From Nocardia brasiliensis IFM 10847 (lineage in GTDB: Bacteria > Actinomycetota > Actinomycetes > Mycobacteriales > Mycobacteriaceae), in the NCBI RefSeq assembly GCF_000710915.1, contig NZ_BAUA01000044.1, positions 124,001 to 188,000 of the forward strand: a stretch of DNA of 64,000 bases. The letters run 5' to 3'. The notes under the pieces are model-generated. The model was not told where the DNA came from and searched no databases. It worked only from the letters and a program-made list of their open reading frames with translations. Below are positions 7,175-15,824 of the stretch, one piece after another. The position numbers and the translations under genes were made by a program. Numbering within the stretch: position 1 is the stretch's first letter; every line of letters begins with the position of its first letter.

Positions 7175-7230
7175 GAGCACTCCTCGGGAGCGGAAGGAAA
7201 GACTGCGGGACGGAAGGCCAGCGGCGGAGA

Positions 7231-8076
7231 TCACTGCGGTCGGGCCAGACGGCGCGGCCGGTTGGCGCCGATGGTGAAGCCGCTGGCGATCGTGCGATAC
7301 ATCTCACGGGCGGTGAAATTCTGGATTCCGATGTGGCCCTGCGCCGCGGCGGCAAGGGAGTCACGGGTGAACAGCTGGTCGAGTTCTCCGCCCGCCACCA
7401 GACGGCCGAGAGTGAACGAGGCGCGGAACAAGGTGATGTTGCGAACGCCCGGCTCCGCTGCGCGGACGTTGTGGGTTTCGGCGGCGACGATGGCGTTGAG
7501 GTAGGCGTCGAGACTGCGGGGCGGTGTCGACATCGAACGGTTCGGGGAAAGTGGCTGTGGCGCAAGCAGTTCGACTATCCAGTCCGGCAGCACCACCGGT
7601 GGACGGGCAGACAGAACGCGGTAGGAGCCTGGTCCGATCCGCGATCCTGCGGCCACGACGTAGCCGCCGTGTCCCCGCGAGTCGATTCCGGCACCGATTC
7701 GAGAGGCGGTATTGGGCAGGCGCATACCGGCGGGAACCCGGTAGTAGAGGTGACGGCCATTCGGTGTCGCCACCGCGAAGGTGAGCAACGACGCCCGCGC
7801 CGATGCATCAACCGCGAGCTGGCAGAGGGTGTCGGCCCCGTCGTGGTCATGGCGGGTGTCGAGGTCTATCACATGCAAATCGCTGGGGCCGGTAGCGATT
7901 CCGATGTTGTAGGTGGGATTGCGTGTCCACCATCGAGTGATGCGATCGTGGTCGGTCGTGGCCTGGTTTGGCCAGGCCACGATGGCGGGACGTTTGGAGC
8001 CTGGCCGCAAAGGAAAGACCATCCACCCCCGCTCCGCCGCAGCGTAGGCGGCGTCACGGAATCTGTTGGGGGACAC
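7231..8076 (-). CDS. Bifunctional DNA primase/polymerase (prim-pol) family protein
   Basis: 281 residues. The N-terminal half is the archaeo-eukaryotic primase fold typical of actinobacterial elements: AAERGWMVFPLRPGSKRPAI, then NIGIATGPSDLHVIDLDTRH (residues 57-76) whose D-x-D is the metal-binding pair, NGRHLYYRVP, and GIDSRGHGGYVVAAGS. The C-terminal part is short and lacks a helicase. It probably primes second-strand synthesis or element replication. GTG start at 8076 with GAGGAGG upstream. Confidence 0.85.
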   Translation of the reverse strand: MSPNRFRDAAYAAAERGWMVFPLRPGSKRPAIVAWPNQATTDHDRITRWWTRNPTYNIGIATGPSDLHVIDLDTRHDHDGADTLCQLAVDASARASLLTFAVATPNGRHLYYRVPAGMRLPNTASRIGAGIDSRGHGGYVVAAGSRIGPGSYRVLSARPPVVLPDWIVELLAPQPLSPNRSMSTPPRSLDAYLNAIVAAETHNVRAAEPGVRNITLFRASFTLGRLVAGGELDQLFTRDSLAAAAQGHIGIQNFTAREMYRTIASGFTIGANRPRRLARPQ

Positions 8077-8099
8077 GGCGTATTCCTCCTCAAAGTGGT

Positions 8100-8145
8100 C
8101 GCGCCGGGCCCGGCTCTCCTGAGTGGGAGGGCCAGGCCCGGCGCG
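8100..8145 (-). terminator. Long hairpin between ICE genes
   Basis: A 20-bp stem with two G-T pairs (8100-8119 with 8126-8145) and a 6-base loop lies just past the stop of the 8168-8869 gene and upstream of the primase gene. Confidence 0.7.
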
Positions 8146-8167
8146 ATGTGTGGATAGGTGCTCAGGG

Positions 8168-8869
8168 TCACGAAGTGGCCGCAGCGGGTTCGGGTGTCCA
8201 GGACACGACGGTGCGCCCGGAGGTCAGATCGGTGATCTCGATCGAGTCGACCGTTTCGCCGCATGCGTGGTTGTGCGCGACGATCTGTTCCGGTGTCGGC
8301 GTGTGCGCGGTGCACGCGTGCGCGACGGTGAGGAAAGGGGCCATCGATCCCCGGATGGTGGTGCGGGTCGTGGCGGCGACGCCTTTGCCGAAGTGCTCGG
8401 CCAGCTCGCAGCGTGGTGGCAGTGCCACAACGACTTTCGCGCCGACACTCAGCTTGTGCAGGACCTGGCCCTCGCGTGCGAGCCACCACCCGCCACGGTG
8501 GCGGCGCACCACATAGTCGAGCGGAAGTCGCGCGGTGAGCGCTCGGGCACCGGCCGCAGTGAGCGACCCGGAAACAGCTACGCGCATCTCGTCACCGCGA
8601 TCTGTGACCGTGAACGCGGAATCGATGGTGTAGGTCGCGGTGCGGCGTTGCTGCCGCCCGCCGGTGGAGTCGCGGGTGAACGCCACGCCGGATGAGACCC
8701 GCCGTGCCGGGCCGCCGAGTTCGCGGCGCGCTGCCGCGGCCAGCTGGGCCGACCAGCTGGCCTCGGAGATCGGCGGATCATCGATCGACCGCGACAGCGT
8801 GACATGCAGCATCGAACCTTCGCGCTGCGCGACCACGGTGCTGCCCTGCGGGTTCTGGTATGCCGACAT
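8168..8869 (-). CDS. Hypothetical ICE protein, 233 residues
   Basis: Starts MSAYQNPQGSTVVAQREGSM with an excellent ribosome site (AAGGAGGTT) before ATG 8869. The N-terminal 130 residues alternate beta strands (TATYTIDSAFTVTD, MRVAVSGSLTAAGARALTAR) and contain RRHRGGWWLAREGQVLHKLS. The C-terminus contains AHACTAHTPTPEQIVAHNHA with several His. No known family comes to mind. It has its own long leader with an inverted-repeat promoter-like module upstream. Confidence 0.65.
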   Translation of the reverse strand: MSAYQNPQGSTVVAQREGSMLHVTLSRSIDDPPISEASWSAQLAAAARRELGGPARRVSSGVAFTRDSTGGRQQRRTATYTIDSAFTVTDRGDEMRVAVSGSLTAAGARALTARLPLDYVVRRHRGGWWLAREGQVLHKLSVGAKVVVALPPRCELAEHFGKGVAATTRTTIRGSMAPFLTVAHACTAHTPTPEQIVAHNHACGETVDSIEITDLTSGRTVVSWTPEPAAATS

Positions 8870-8965
8870 CGAGGGAACCTCCTTGAAAGCGATAGGGATT
8901 CACCAGCCGACCCCTGGGCGTGAAACGTGGCCGTGCTGGATCGGCGATGGGGTGAAGGATGGGGA

Positions 8966-9005
8966 TCGGCTGGCGTGGGCCCGATGACATGCCCACGCCA
9001 GCCGA
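8966..9005 (-). terminator. Perfect hairpin in the 8870-9335 spacer
   Basis: A perfect 15-bp stem TCGGCTGGCGTGGGC / GCCCACGCCAGCCGA with a 10-base loop. It lies between the promoter-like module at 9095-9230 and the gene starting at 8869, so on the minus strand it would sit in that gene's leader and could act as an attenuator rather than a simple terminator. Confidence 0.6.
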
Positions 9006-9092
9006 CGACAACGCGCCCGGGGCCAGTCACAACCGCGGCGGCACCAGGACTGGCCGTGACGTGCGGGTGTGGTCGGTGGGGCGCTATACGCG

Positions 9093-9230
9093 GATACCGG
9101 CGGCGGGGAGGGCGGTCAAGCCGTTCCGCCGACGATCGGTGCCGGATATGTGACGGTTTGTGCCTGTTGGTGTGAGGCGCGGTGCGGCTTGACCGCCCGC
9201 GCCGCCGGTGTAGCGTGCGCCCGCCCACCG
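9093..9230. promoter_or_regulatory. Inverted-repeat promoter-like module, copy 1
   Basis: GGGCGGTCAAGCCG (9110-9123) is repeated inverted as CGGCTTGACCGCCC (9185-9198), and the flanks also mirror each other (TACCGGCGGCG against GCCGCCGGTGTA). Each arm carries TTGACC. On the plus strand TTGACC is followed after 16 bases by TAGCGT; on the minus strand TTGACC is followed after 17 bases by TATCCG. The segment 9185-9230 reappears at 11529-11574 with one mismatch. The rest of the 8870-9335 spacer holds a hairpin but no gene I can support. Confidence 0.6.
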
Positions 9231-9335
9231 ACCACCCGTACGCGACGAAACCGACACCCCGCACCTGATAAGGTCTGCGGCAGGATCGTCATCGCCCCTT
9301 TTCCTCGGGCGGGGGCAGCGTATTTGCGGGCACCG

Positions 9336-10244
9336 CTATCGTGTGGGTCCAGAATGGCTGACCAAGGTCTGGCGAATATCGTCTGCGCAGGTCACCAACT
9401 GTGCGTCACCGTCCGCGATGAATCGGTGACAGCCCGCTGACGCTGCCGAGGTCACCGGTCCGGGAACCGCGAGCACCGGGCGGCCGAACCGCGCGGCCCA
9501 GCGCAACGTGGACGCCGCCCCCGAGCGCGCCCCGGCCTCCACGACGACAGTCGCTGCTGACAACGCCGCGACCAGCCGGTTCCGGTCGAGGAACGTCTGC
9601 CGCCGAGCGGTCGAGCCCGGTGGATATTCGGTCACCACCAGCCCGTCGTCGGCGATCGCGTCCAGCAGCCGGTCGTGCGCGAACGGGTACGGGCGGTCGA
9701 GCCCGCACGGCATCACCGCCACCGTCACCCCGCCGACCGCCATCACCGCGCGATGCGCTGCCGCTTCGATGCCGAACGCTGCGCCAGCCGCCACAGTCCA
9801 GCCCGAACCCGCGAGATCAGCAGCGATCTCGGTGGCGACATGGTTGCCGCAGTCGGTGCTGGCTCGTGCTCCGATCACCGCGACCGCACGGTCGGTGACC
9901 TCCCGCAGCGACCGGTCCCCGCGCACCCACAACGCGACCGGCGGTGCGTCACCGACGTTGTCCGAGCGCGACGGCAGGCACTCCAACATCTCCTGCGGCC
10001 ATTCGTCATCCTCGGGAGTCACCAACCGGCCGCCCAGACGCTCCACCAGGTCCAGATCCCGCGCCGCGGCCTTCAGGCCGGAGGCACCACGATCGAGGAC
10101 ATTCTGATCCACTGGTAGATCACCGGATTGCAGCATCAGGGCCGCTCGGCTGGGGCCGATCTGATCGATCAGCGCAGTCAGCGGGCCGCACGGACCCGAT
10201 GCCGCGCGAGACAGTAACGCCCATGCCAGACGGTCAATGCTCAT
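9336..10244 (-). CDS. DprA/Smf-like DNA-processing protein
   Basis: 302 residues. A short helical N-terminus is followed by the Rossmann-like DprA core: VAVIGARAST at 121-130, VAAGAAFGIEAAAHRAVM, VAVMPCGLDRPYPFAHDRLL, EYPPGS, RNR at 221-223, and VVVEAGARSGAASTLRWAAR then VLAVPGPVTS. DprA loads RecA on incoming single-stranded DNA. It lacks the C-terminal winged helix of chromosomal DprA. As an element-borne copy it probably handles transferred single strands together with SSB. Its ATG at 10244 overlaps the stop of the DUF4192 gene by 4 bases, so the two are translationally coupled. Confidence 0.85.
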   Translation of the reverse strand: MSIDRLAWALLSRAASGPCGPLTALIDQIGPSRAALMLQSGDLPVDQNVLDRGASGLKAAARDLDLVERLGGRLVTPEDDEWPQEMLECLPSRSDNVGDAPPVALWVRGDRSLREVTDRAVAVIGARASTDCGNHVATEIAADLAGSGWTVAAGAAFGIEAAAHRAVMAVGGVTVAVMPCGLDRPYPFAHDRLLDAIADDGLVVTEYPPGSTARRQTFLDRNRLVAALSAATVVVEAGARSGAASTLRWAARFGRPVLAVPGPVTSAASAGCHRFIADGDAQLVTCADDIRQTLVSHSGPTR

Positions 10245-11344
10245 CGCGCGCCCTCCGTGCCGGAATCGGCTGTGGCGGCACCGATATCGACGCGCAGATC
10301 AGCGGCGGCTTCGATCCCGGAGTTGACGAGCTTGGCCAAGCGCGCGGGCGGCAGCGCCGTCTGCAACCCGATATCGAGTAGAACCGCCATCCTGTGCTCG
10401 GGATCAGAGGCCAGCGCCTGCTCGAGGGCAATCCCGGCCAGCACACCGTCGCCACGCAGATACGCACTGAACGCCAGCAAGGTAGCGGCCTCTGCTCGAT
10501 CCGGGTCGGGCAGTGCACGCGTGAGAACACTCCACAGGTGCTCGGCAGCGTGCGCGTGCGCACCACCCGCGACGCCGAACATGACGTCGCGGACGGCCAG
10601 ATCACGCAGCGCGACACTGACTTCGGCGATCGCGCGCGCCGGAATCGCCACCACGGCACGAGCCTGGGCGATGACCGACAGCACCCGACACAACGCCATC
10701 CTGGTGTAGGCGTCAGGATTGTTGATCTGGATCGCACGAGCCAGCCGCCGCTGCGCATCGGCGGCCGCGTCCGGCAGGTGAGCCAACACCTGTGCGCGCA
10801 TCACTTTGTCGATGGCGATGAAATCGACCAACTCCTCTCGCGACGATCGCAGCACACGACCGGCAAAAACGTGTTGGGCAGCTACCTGCGAGGCCGAAGG
10901 GTCCGGCAGAAGACCGTGGAACTCCGGTGATTCGATGTTCCACCAACGAGCGGCTTCGCTGATCCGCGGCATTGCCCATGCTCCGGCGAGTACGACATCG
11001 CAGGCGGCCAGATCCTGTCGTAAACGATCGACCAGCCGTTGATGCTCGACATCGTTGGCACCGCAAGCGTCGTCGGGACGCGAGGCACGGTCATCGATGA
11101 TCACCGCCAGCGCATGGACAGCACCAGAGCTCCGGCAAACCTTTACAAGGCGCTCCGGCAGCAGCGAATCTTGCCCTGCAGGAGGCAGATCGAGACGAGC
11201 AACGACCTGCACATCATGGGTGTGGGCAGACGATTGGCGCAGCACAGCGACGACCAACGACCGCTCCGGGACGAATCCCAGCATCGCCGGCACCGCGGCG
11301 ATGAACTGACCAGGTTCCTTCAGCACAGCTTCGAACGACGACAT
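10241..11344 (-). CDS. DUF4192 family protein
   Basis: 367 residues. The start MSSFEAVLKEPGQFIAAVPA followed by MLGFVPERSLVVAVLR is the signature opening of DUF4192 proteins of actinobacteria. The middle has an alpha/beta domain with VHALAVIIDDRAS and DVVLAGAWAMPRISEAARWW; the C-terminal third is a helical repeat-like region (LLAFSAYLRGDGVLAGIALE and ASDPEHRMAVLLDIG). Function is unknown in the family. ATG at 11344 with GAGGAG upstream. The stop overlaps the dprA-like start. Confidence 0.85.
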   Translation of the reverse strand: MSSFEAVLKEPGQFIAAVPAMLGFVPERSLVVAVLRQSSAHTHDVQVVARLDLPPAGQDSLLPERLVKVCRSSGAVHALAVIIDDRASRPDDACGANDVEHQRLVDRLRQDLAACDVVLAGAWAMPRISEAARWWNIESPEFHGLLPDPSASQVAAQHVFAGRVLRSSREELVDFIAIDKVMRAQVLAHLPDAAADAQRRLARAIQINNPDAYTRMALCRVLSVIAQARAVVAIPARAIAEVSVALRDLAVRDVMFGVAGGAHAHAAEHLWSVLTRALPDPDRAEAATLLAFSAYLRGDGVLAGIALEQALASDPEHRMAVLLDIGLQTALPPARLAKLVNSGIEAAADLRVDIGAATADSGTEGAR

Positions 11345-11437
11345 CGACGACTCCTCAACGAGACGAGCCCGATAAGCGCGCCGAAACACCCGCGTACAGG
11401 TGTCCGCCGCGCCTTCGGGGCGGTGGGCGCAACGCGT

Positions 11438-11575
11438 CGACACCGGCGGCGTCAGTGGGCGGTCAAGCCGAGAAACCCACTCGTCCGGCCACGGTCGAAC
11501 TGTCGGCACCTACCGTGGTCGGCACACGCGGCTTGACCGCCCACGCCGCCGGTGTAGCGTGCGCCCGCCCACCGC
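11438..11575. promoter_or_regulatory. Inverted-repeat promoter-like module, copy 2
   Basis: GTGGGCGGTCAAGCCG (11455-11470) and CGGCTTGACCGCCCAC (11529-11544) form a perfect 16-bp inverted repeat; outside it ACACCGGCGGCG faces GCCGCCGGTGTA. The spacer holds a second inverted repeat CCACGGT/ACCGTGG. It lies between the DUF2637 and DUF4192 genes, so on the minus strand it would drive the DUF4192-dprA pair. The right arm with 30 further bases is nearly identical to copy 1. Confidence 0.6.
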
Positions 11576-11600
11576 CCCAAAGGCCGCGTGGCGATATCGC

Positions 11601-12554
11601 CTAGTCGTTGATTCGACTGTCCAGTGACGAGTCCGGCACAGACAGGACCGAATTCCGTGATTGCGGTTCAGGATTCGAGCTGCCTAGCGCATCCAGACAC
11701 ATGGGGTTCACGGGCCTGGACAGAGCATGGTTGCCCAGTAGGTCACGCGCCTGACTGATAATCCGGCTGACACTCGAACGGCTGCGATCCATCTCGCGAG
11801 CGATCTGCGAGGGGCTCCACCCATCTTCGTGATGACGGGTGGGGACTCGCGCCACCACCGTGGGGTCACGGCGCCGGGCAGGGTCGCTCGCGCATATGAG
11901 TCTCGCGACCTGGATCCAGGATTCATCGCTGCGGGAGGGCTGAGCTGGTGTGCGCACATCGGAAGCGCATTCGTGGGCGTCGGGCACAGGGCCTGGGTCT
12001 GATTGATCGGGTGAGTTCTGCGTGCACAGAACTGCGGCAACTGGTGGCAGCATTGGCGAAGCCGCGTGCGCACGGGTGGTGATCGGGGTATGGGCGATGG
12101 CGAGCAGGGCGAGCGTCGCCTGGGCCTGGGAGCCCTCGACGATGACGGGCCAAATCCAGGCTTCCCGTTCCGAGATTCCGGCCATGACCGCGAGATCGCG
12201 CAGAGCGGTGAAGGACAACCGGAACGCCCCGGCCGCGATCAGCATGGTCATGAACGTCGTGAGCAAGTGGATGAGCCTGGATCGGGCGTGCGCACGCAGC
12301 AGCATCGTGACGCCGTGCACCGCTGTCATCAGCGCGACCGGGGGCACGACGGCGACCGCCGCAGCCACGATCGCCAGTGATCGAGCGTGCAGTACGGCGT
12401 GCACCGCATTGCCGGAGATGCTCACGGCGACGGACACGATCAGCACACACCAAAAGAAGCGGACGGAAGCAGAGGAGCCGAACTCGGAACGGGCATGGAC
12501 GGGCTGTGCGCACTCGATTGCGCTCGTGCGCACGGAAGACCGGATAACGGTCAT
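11601..12554 (-). CDS. DUF2637 membrane protein with C-terminal helix-turn-helix
   Basis: 317 residues. Four probable membrane helices at about residues 33-50, 60-77, 95-115 and 135-155, with SGNAVHAV and PPVALMTAVHGVTMLLR, the pattern of DUF2637 proteins found in actinobacterial plasmids and integrative elements (spread/transfer-associated). The cytoplasmic C-terminus carries DGWSPSQIAREMDRSRSSVS, a recognisable helix-turn-helix near residues 245-270. A membrane anchor with a DNA-binding tail could tether the element at the transfer site; this is inference. ATG 12554 has ATGGAG upstream and is favoured over upstream in-frame ATGs. Confidence 0.8.
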   Translation of the reverse strand: MTVIRSSVRTSAIECAQPVHARSEFGSSASVRFFWCVLIVSVAVSISGNAVHAVLHARSLAIVAAAVAVVPPVALMTAVHGVTMLLRAHARSRLIHLLTTFMTMLIAAGAFRLSFTALRDLAVMAGISEREAWIWPVIVEGSQAQATLALLAIAHTPITTRAHAASPMLPPVAAVLCTQNSPDQSDPGPVPDAHECASDVRTPAQPSRSDESWIQVARLICASDPARRRDPTVVARVPTRHHEDGWSPSQIAREMDRSRSSVSRIISQARDLLGNHALSRPVNPMCLDALGSSNPEPQSRNSVLSVPDSSLDSRIND

Positions 12555-12641
12555 GAAGAACTCCATCAGCGTCGGACACCCGACCGCGCTTCGCGCCGGT
12601 GCCACACACGGGCTATTGCGCGGTCGGGTGCGGATGTCGAA

Positions 12642-13664
12642 TCAGGCTGCGGCGAGTGGATGTGGTTCGCCGGTGAGAGTGGCCAGCGCGAGCGCGACCT
12701 CCTCGAGGCAGGCCCGCACGTAGGTCGCGGTCGAGCCGTCGGATTTGCTCTCGGCGTGGCCGGCATAGGCGCGGGCGATGGCATACCCGAAGGTTCGCTC
12801 GACCCAGGTCAAGGTCGTGTGCCGGAGCCAGTGCGTGCTGATCTGCTGCTTCTCCACCCACGGCAGCTCGAGTCCGATGCGGGTCCACAGGCCGTCGTAG
12901 CGGCGGCGCGTGATGGGTTTGCCGCTGCGGTAGCGCAGCAGTTGTTCGCCGGGATGCGCGCCGCGCGTCTGGGCATGGTGGAGCAGGTTGGCCATGAGTG
13001 TCGGGGAGACCGGTTGCCACCGTGAGACTTTGCCCTTTTCCCGTAGGAAGATCAGGCATTGCTGCGGATCCAGATCCTCCGGCCGCAGCGCCAGTGCCCC
13101 GCCGCGACGGCACGCGGTCTCCGAATGCAGCCGCAGCAGGAGAGTGTCCAAATCCGGGTCGTTGCCGGTAGTCGCCGCGACATGGGCGATCTCGGCGATC
13201 TGGCTCAGCGGCAGCCCTCGACGGGTGGACGGGACTCGGCGAGGTTTGGGCACCCGGCGCGCCGGATTGTCACCCGGGCGAATCAGTCCGTCGTTCTCCG
13301 CCTGCCGGTACAGGAACCGCAGGGCACCGATCATGGCTTCGGCGGCTCCGCGGCCATCGCGGGCATTGCGATCCTGCTTGGCGTTGCGCCGCGCGGTGTC
13401 TCGCATATCGGTGATCTCACCGACGGTCGGCTCGTCGAGGCGACGTGCGCCCCACAGCTTTTCGAGTGCCTTCCAATGGGTGTTGTAGGTCTTGAGGGTT
13501 CCCGGTGCGACCACCCTGGCTCTCACCACGGGGATGTACTCGGCGAAAGTTGGTGCTGTCGCGCGGATATCGAGCAGGTCAGCGGGGGTGATGCCCATCC
13601 GGGCCAGGAGCGTGCGGGCGGCGTCGAGTTCGGCCTCGTTGACCGGTTGCGCAGAGGTGGTCAC
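12642..13664 (-). CDS. int: Tyrosine recombinase (integrase)
   Basis: 340 residues. An N-terminal SAM-like core-binding domain (residues 38-130: TFAEYIPVVRARV, TLKTYNTHWKALEKLW) is followed by the catalytic domain with the Arg at 186-187 (ETACRRGG), Lys212, His278-x-x-Arg281 (HWLRH), His303 (YAGHAE) and nucleophile Tyr315 (ATYVRA). It integrates and excises the element at the adjacent tRNA-Lys. The GTG start at 13664 overlaps the stop of the AbrB-like gene (GTGA), indicating co-translation and so coupling of integration to that small regulator. Confidence 0.95.
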   Translation of the reverse strand: MTTSAQPVNEAELDAARTLLARMGITPADLLDIRATAPTFAEYIPVVRARVVAPGTLKTYNTHWKALEKLWGARRLDEPTVGEITDMRDTARRNAKQDRNARDGRGAAEAMIGALRFLYRQAENDGLIRPGDNPARRVPKPRRVPSTRRGLPLSQIAEIAHVAATTGNDPDLDTLLLRLHSETACRRGGALALRPEDLDPQQCLIFLREKGKVSRWQPVSPTLMANLLHHAQTRGAHPGEQLLRYRSGKPITRRRYDGLWTRIGLELPWVEKQQISTHWLRHTTLTWVERTFGYAIARAYAGHAESKSDGSTATYVRACLEEVALALATLTGEPHPLAAA

Positions 13665-14032
13665 TGCTGTCCACCCCCGTCGATCTGATCGCAGATACCT
13701 GCGACGAGAGTGTCGAATGCGTTCTGACAGACGATGATCAGCCGATTCTGATCCGGGTGCGCGGCCAGCAGCACCCGGTGGCCGATACGCACCCGCGCCG
13801 CCCGCCGGATCCGAGCGGGGATCGGCAATTGGCCGTTGCGGGCGATGGCGTACACGCCGTCCGATGGCGATGTGACAAGGATTACATCGGGCAGTACGGG
13901 CTCGATATGGATCGGCGTTCCCGCCTCCCAGCCCAACGACGACAGGACCGATCGTTCGGCGATCCGACCGGCATAGTTGACCAAGACCGACCCGAAGACC
14001 ACCTTGACCCGGCTATAGGACGTGGGCGGCAT
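13661..14032 (-). CDS. AbrB-like small regulator or directionality factor
   Basis: The frame is open up to the tRNA gene (an ATG at 14224 lies inside the tRNA itself), but the upstream part has a less GC-biased codon choice and reads as non-coding, so I favour ATG 14032 (123 residues; weak GAGGCG upstream). The C-terminal half, VILVTSPSDGVYAIARNGQL followed by PIPARIRRAARVRIGHRVLL, matches the swapped-hairpin AbrB/MazE fold, which binds DNA as a dimer. It is coupled to the integrase by a 4-base stop/start overlap and could act as its regulator or as an excisionase-like factor. Confidence 0.6.
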   Translation of the reverse strand: MPPTSYSRVKVVFGSVLVNYAGRIAERSVLSSLGWEAGTPIHIEPVLPDVILVTSPSDGVYAIARNGQLPIPARIRRAARVRIGHRVLLAAHPDQNRLIIVCQNAFDTLVAGICDQIDGGGQQ

Positions 14033-14157
14033 CGCCTCGAGTCGTCCGCGCGCACGCGGGACGACAACCGATTCGGGAGAGGGCAAAGGAACGACCGGCG
14101 GAACAGTGCCGACCTGGTTCTTTGAAGGAAAGCCGCTGGTAGAAGGGCCGCCAGAAG

Positions 14158-14188
14158 CGTGTTCCAGTGCACTAGAGCACGGAACACG
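14158..14188. repeat. Inverted repeat near the right attachment site
   Basis: CGTGTTCC (14158-14165) and GGAACACG (14181-14188) flank a second pair GTGC/GCAC around a 6-base centre. It lies about 30 bases from the tRNA 3' end and upstream of the AbrB-like and integrase genes, so it may be an arm site or an operator. CGTGTTCC also occurs at 14296-14303 on the chromosomal side of the tRNA. Confidence 0.4.
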
Positions 14189-14216
14189 GTTGTTCTGTTC
14201 GTGAGTAGAGAAAGGG

Positions 14217-14289
<73 letters not shown>

Positions 14290-14563
14290 TTGCTCCGTGT
14301 TCCGGTGCGTGAGAAACCTTAACAGGCCGAGGGTGCAGATGTGAAATCGCGCCCTGACCGGCGCGGATGGGTGCGTCGGTTGCCGTGTTAACAACTGAGG
14401 GGGCGGTTCGGATCTATCCCGTGTAACACCACTGTGTCGACGCGGGATTCGCGTTGGTGCGAGCCCTTCGGGCTGGCAGAATGTCCGAATGTGGTCTCGA
14501 CCGTTCCGCAGACACGGCGGGTTGAGCTGTAGCGGGCGGGATCGACTTGAAACGGGGTTGAAG

Positions 14564-15778
14564 ATGAGCGTTGGACGAGGTCGGCGTCGGTGGATCCGAC
14601 ATATCAGCGGGCCTGTTGCCGTGCTGGCGGTGGCAGCGTTGGCCCTGTCGGGTTGCTCCTCGTCGAGCACGACGGACTCGTCCACGGTCATGATCGACCG
14701 TAATCCGATGCTGGAGTTGATCAAGCCGAAGCTGATGTCCCCGGTCAAGGACGGCGATGTCGGAGTGTCGCCGGGCGTGCCGCTGGCCTTCCACGTCGAA
14801 GACGGCCGGTTCACGAATGTGACGTTGGTCAACGCGCAGGACAAGCCGGTGGCGGGCAAGCTGGCCGCGGACGGCCGGTCGTGGGAGACCACCGAGGTGC
14901 TCGGCTACGGCAAGACCTACCGGTTGAAGGCGGATGCGATCGGCCTCGGCGGCGCCAATTCGGCGACGTTGAGTTTCACCACCAGTTCCCCGGACAGCCA
15001 GACCAAGCCGTATCTGCTGCCCGGCGAGGGCGAGGTCGTCGGCATCGGTCAGCCGGTGGCGGTTCAGTTCGACGAGAACATTCCCGACCGCAAGGCTGCT
15101 CAGGATGCGATCAAAATCACCACCGAACCCGCGGTGGAGGGCGCGTTCTATTGGGTGAACAATCGTGAGGTCCGGTGGCGGCCGGAGAACTTCTGGGCAC
15201 CGGGGACCAAGGTCACCATCAACGTGAACGTCTATGGGCGTGACCTCGGCAACGGTCTGTTCGGGCAGGACAACATCCAGTCGCACTTCACCATCGGCGA
15301 CGCCACGATCTTCACCGCCGACGACAACACCAAGCAGGTGGTGGTCGAGCAGAACGGCCAGGTGATCAAGACCATGCCGACCTCGATGGGCAAGAACAGC
15401 ACGCCCACCGACAACGGTATCTACATCGTGGGCGACCGGTTCGACAAGATGATCATGGATTCGTCGACCTACGGCGTGGCGGTGAACTCGCCGGACGGAT
15501 ACAAGACGCCGGTCGACTACGCGACCCGAATCTCCTACAGCGGCATCTTCTTCCACTCCGCGCCGTGGTCGGTCGGGCAGCAGGGCTACAGCAACACCAG
15601 TCACGGCTGCCTGAACCTCAGCCCGGCCAACGCGCAGTGGGTGTATCAGAACGCCAAGCGCGGTGACATCACCATCATCAAGAACACGGTCGGCGGCACG
15701 CTGTCCGGCACCGACGGACTCGGGGACTGGAACATCCCGTGGCCGGTGTGGAAGGCGGGCAACGCAGACCGCGGTTAG
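14564..15778 (+). CDS. L,D-transpeptidase lipoprotein (LdtMt type)
   Basis: 404 residues. A basic N-terminus and hydrophobic stretch end in the lipobox LALSGC with Cys31 as the lipidated residue. Two Ig-like domains follow ([40 protein letters not shown]), then the YkuD catalytic domain with [20 protein letters not shown], catalytic Cys349 in SHGCLNLS. This is the layout of mycobacterial LdtMt2. It makes 3-3 cross-links in peptidoglycan on the outer face of the membrane. ATG 14564 is chosen because it places the signal sequence correctly. Confidence 0.93.
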   Translation: MSVGRGRRRWIRHISGPVAVLAVAALALSGCSSSSTTDSSTVMIDRNPMLELIKPKLMSPVKDGDVGVSPGVPLAFHVEDGRFTNVTLVNAQDKPVAGKLAADGRSWETTEVLGYGKTYRLKADAIGLGGANSATLSFTTSSPDSQTKPYLLPGEGEVVGIGQPVAVQFDENIPDRKAAQDAIKITTEPAVEGAFYWVNNREVRWRPENFWAPGTKVTINVNVYGRDLGNGLFGQDNIQSHFTIGDATIFTADDNTKQVVVEQNGQVIKTMPTSMGKNSTPTDNGIYIVGDRFDKMIMDSSTYGVAVNSPDGYKTPVDYATRISYSGIFFHSAPWSVGQQGYSNTSHGCLNLSPANAQWVYQNAKRGDITIIKNTVGGTLSGTDGLGDWNIPWPVWKAGNADRG

Positions 15779-15791
15779 TCACCGCATTCGG

Positions 15792-15821
15792 GCGGGCCAT
15801 CGGTGTGAACCGGTGGCCCGC
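15792..15821. terminator. Bidirectional hairpin terminator
   Basis: A 13-bp stem with one G-T pair (GCGGGCCA..CGGT / ACCG..TGGCCCGC) and a 4-base loop lies exactly between the convergent transpeptidase and polymerase genes. Confidence 0.75.
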
Positions 15822-15824
15822 TTG

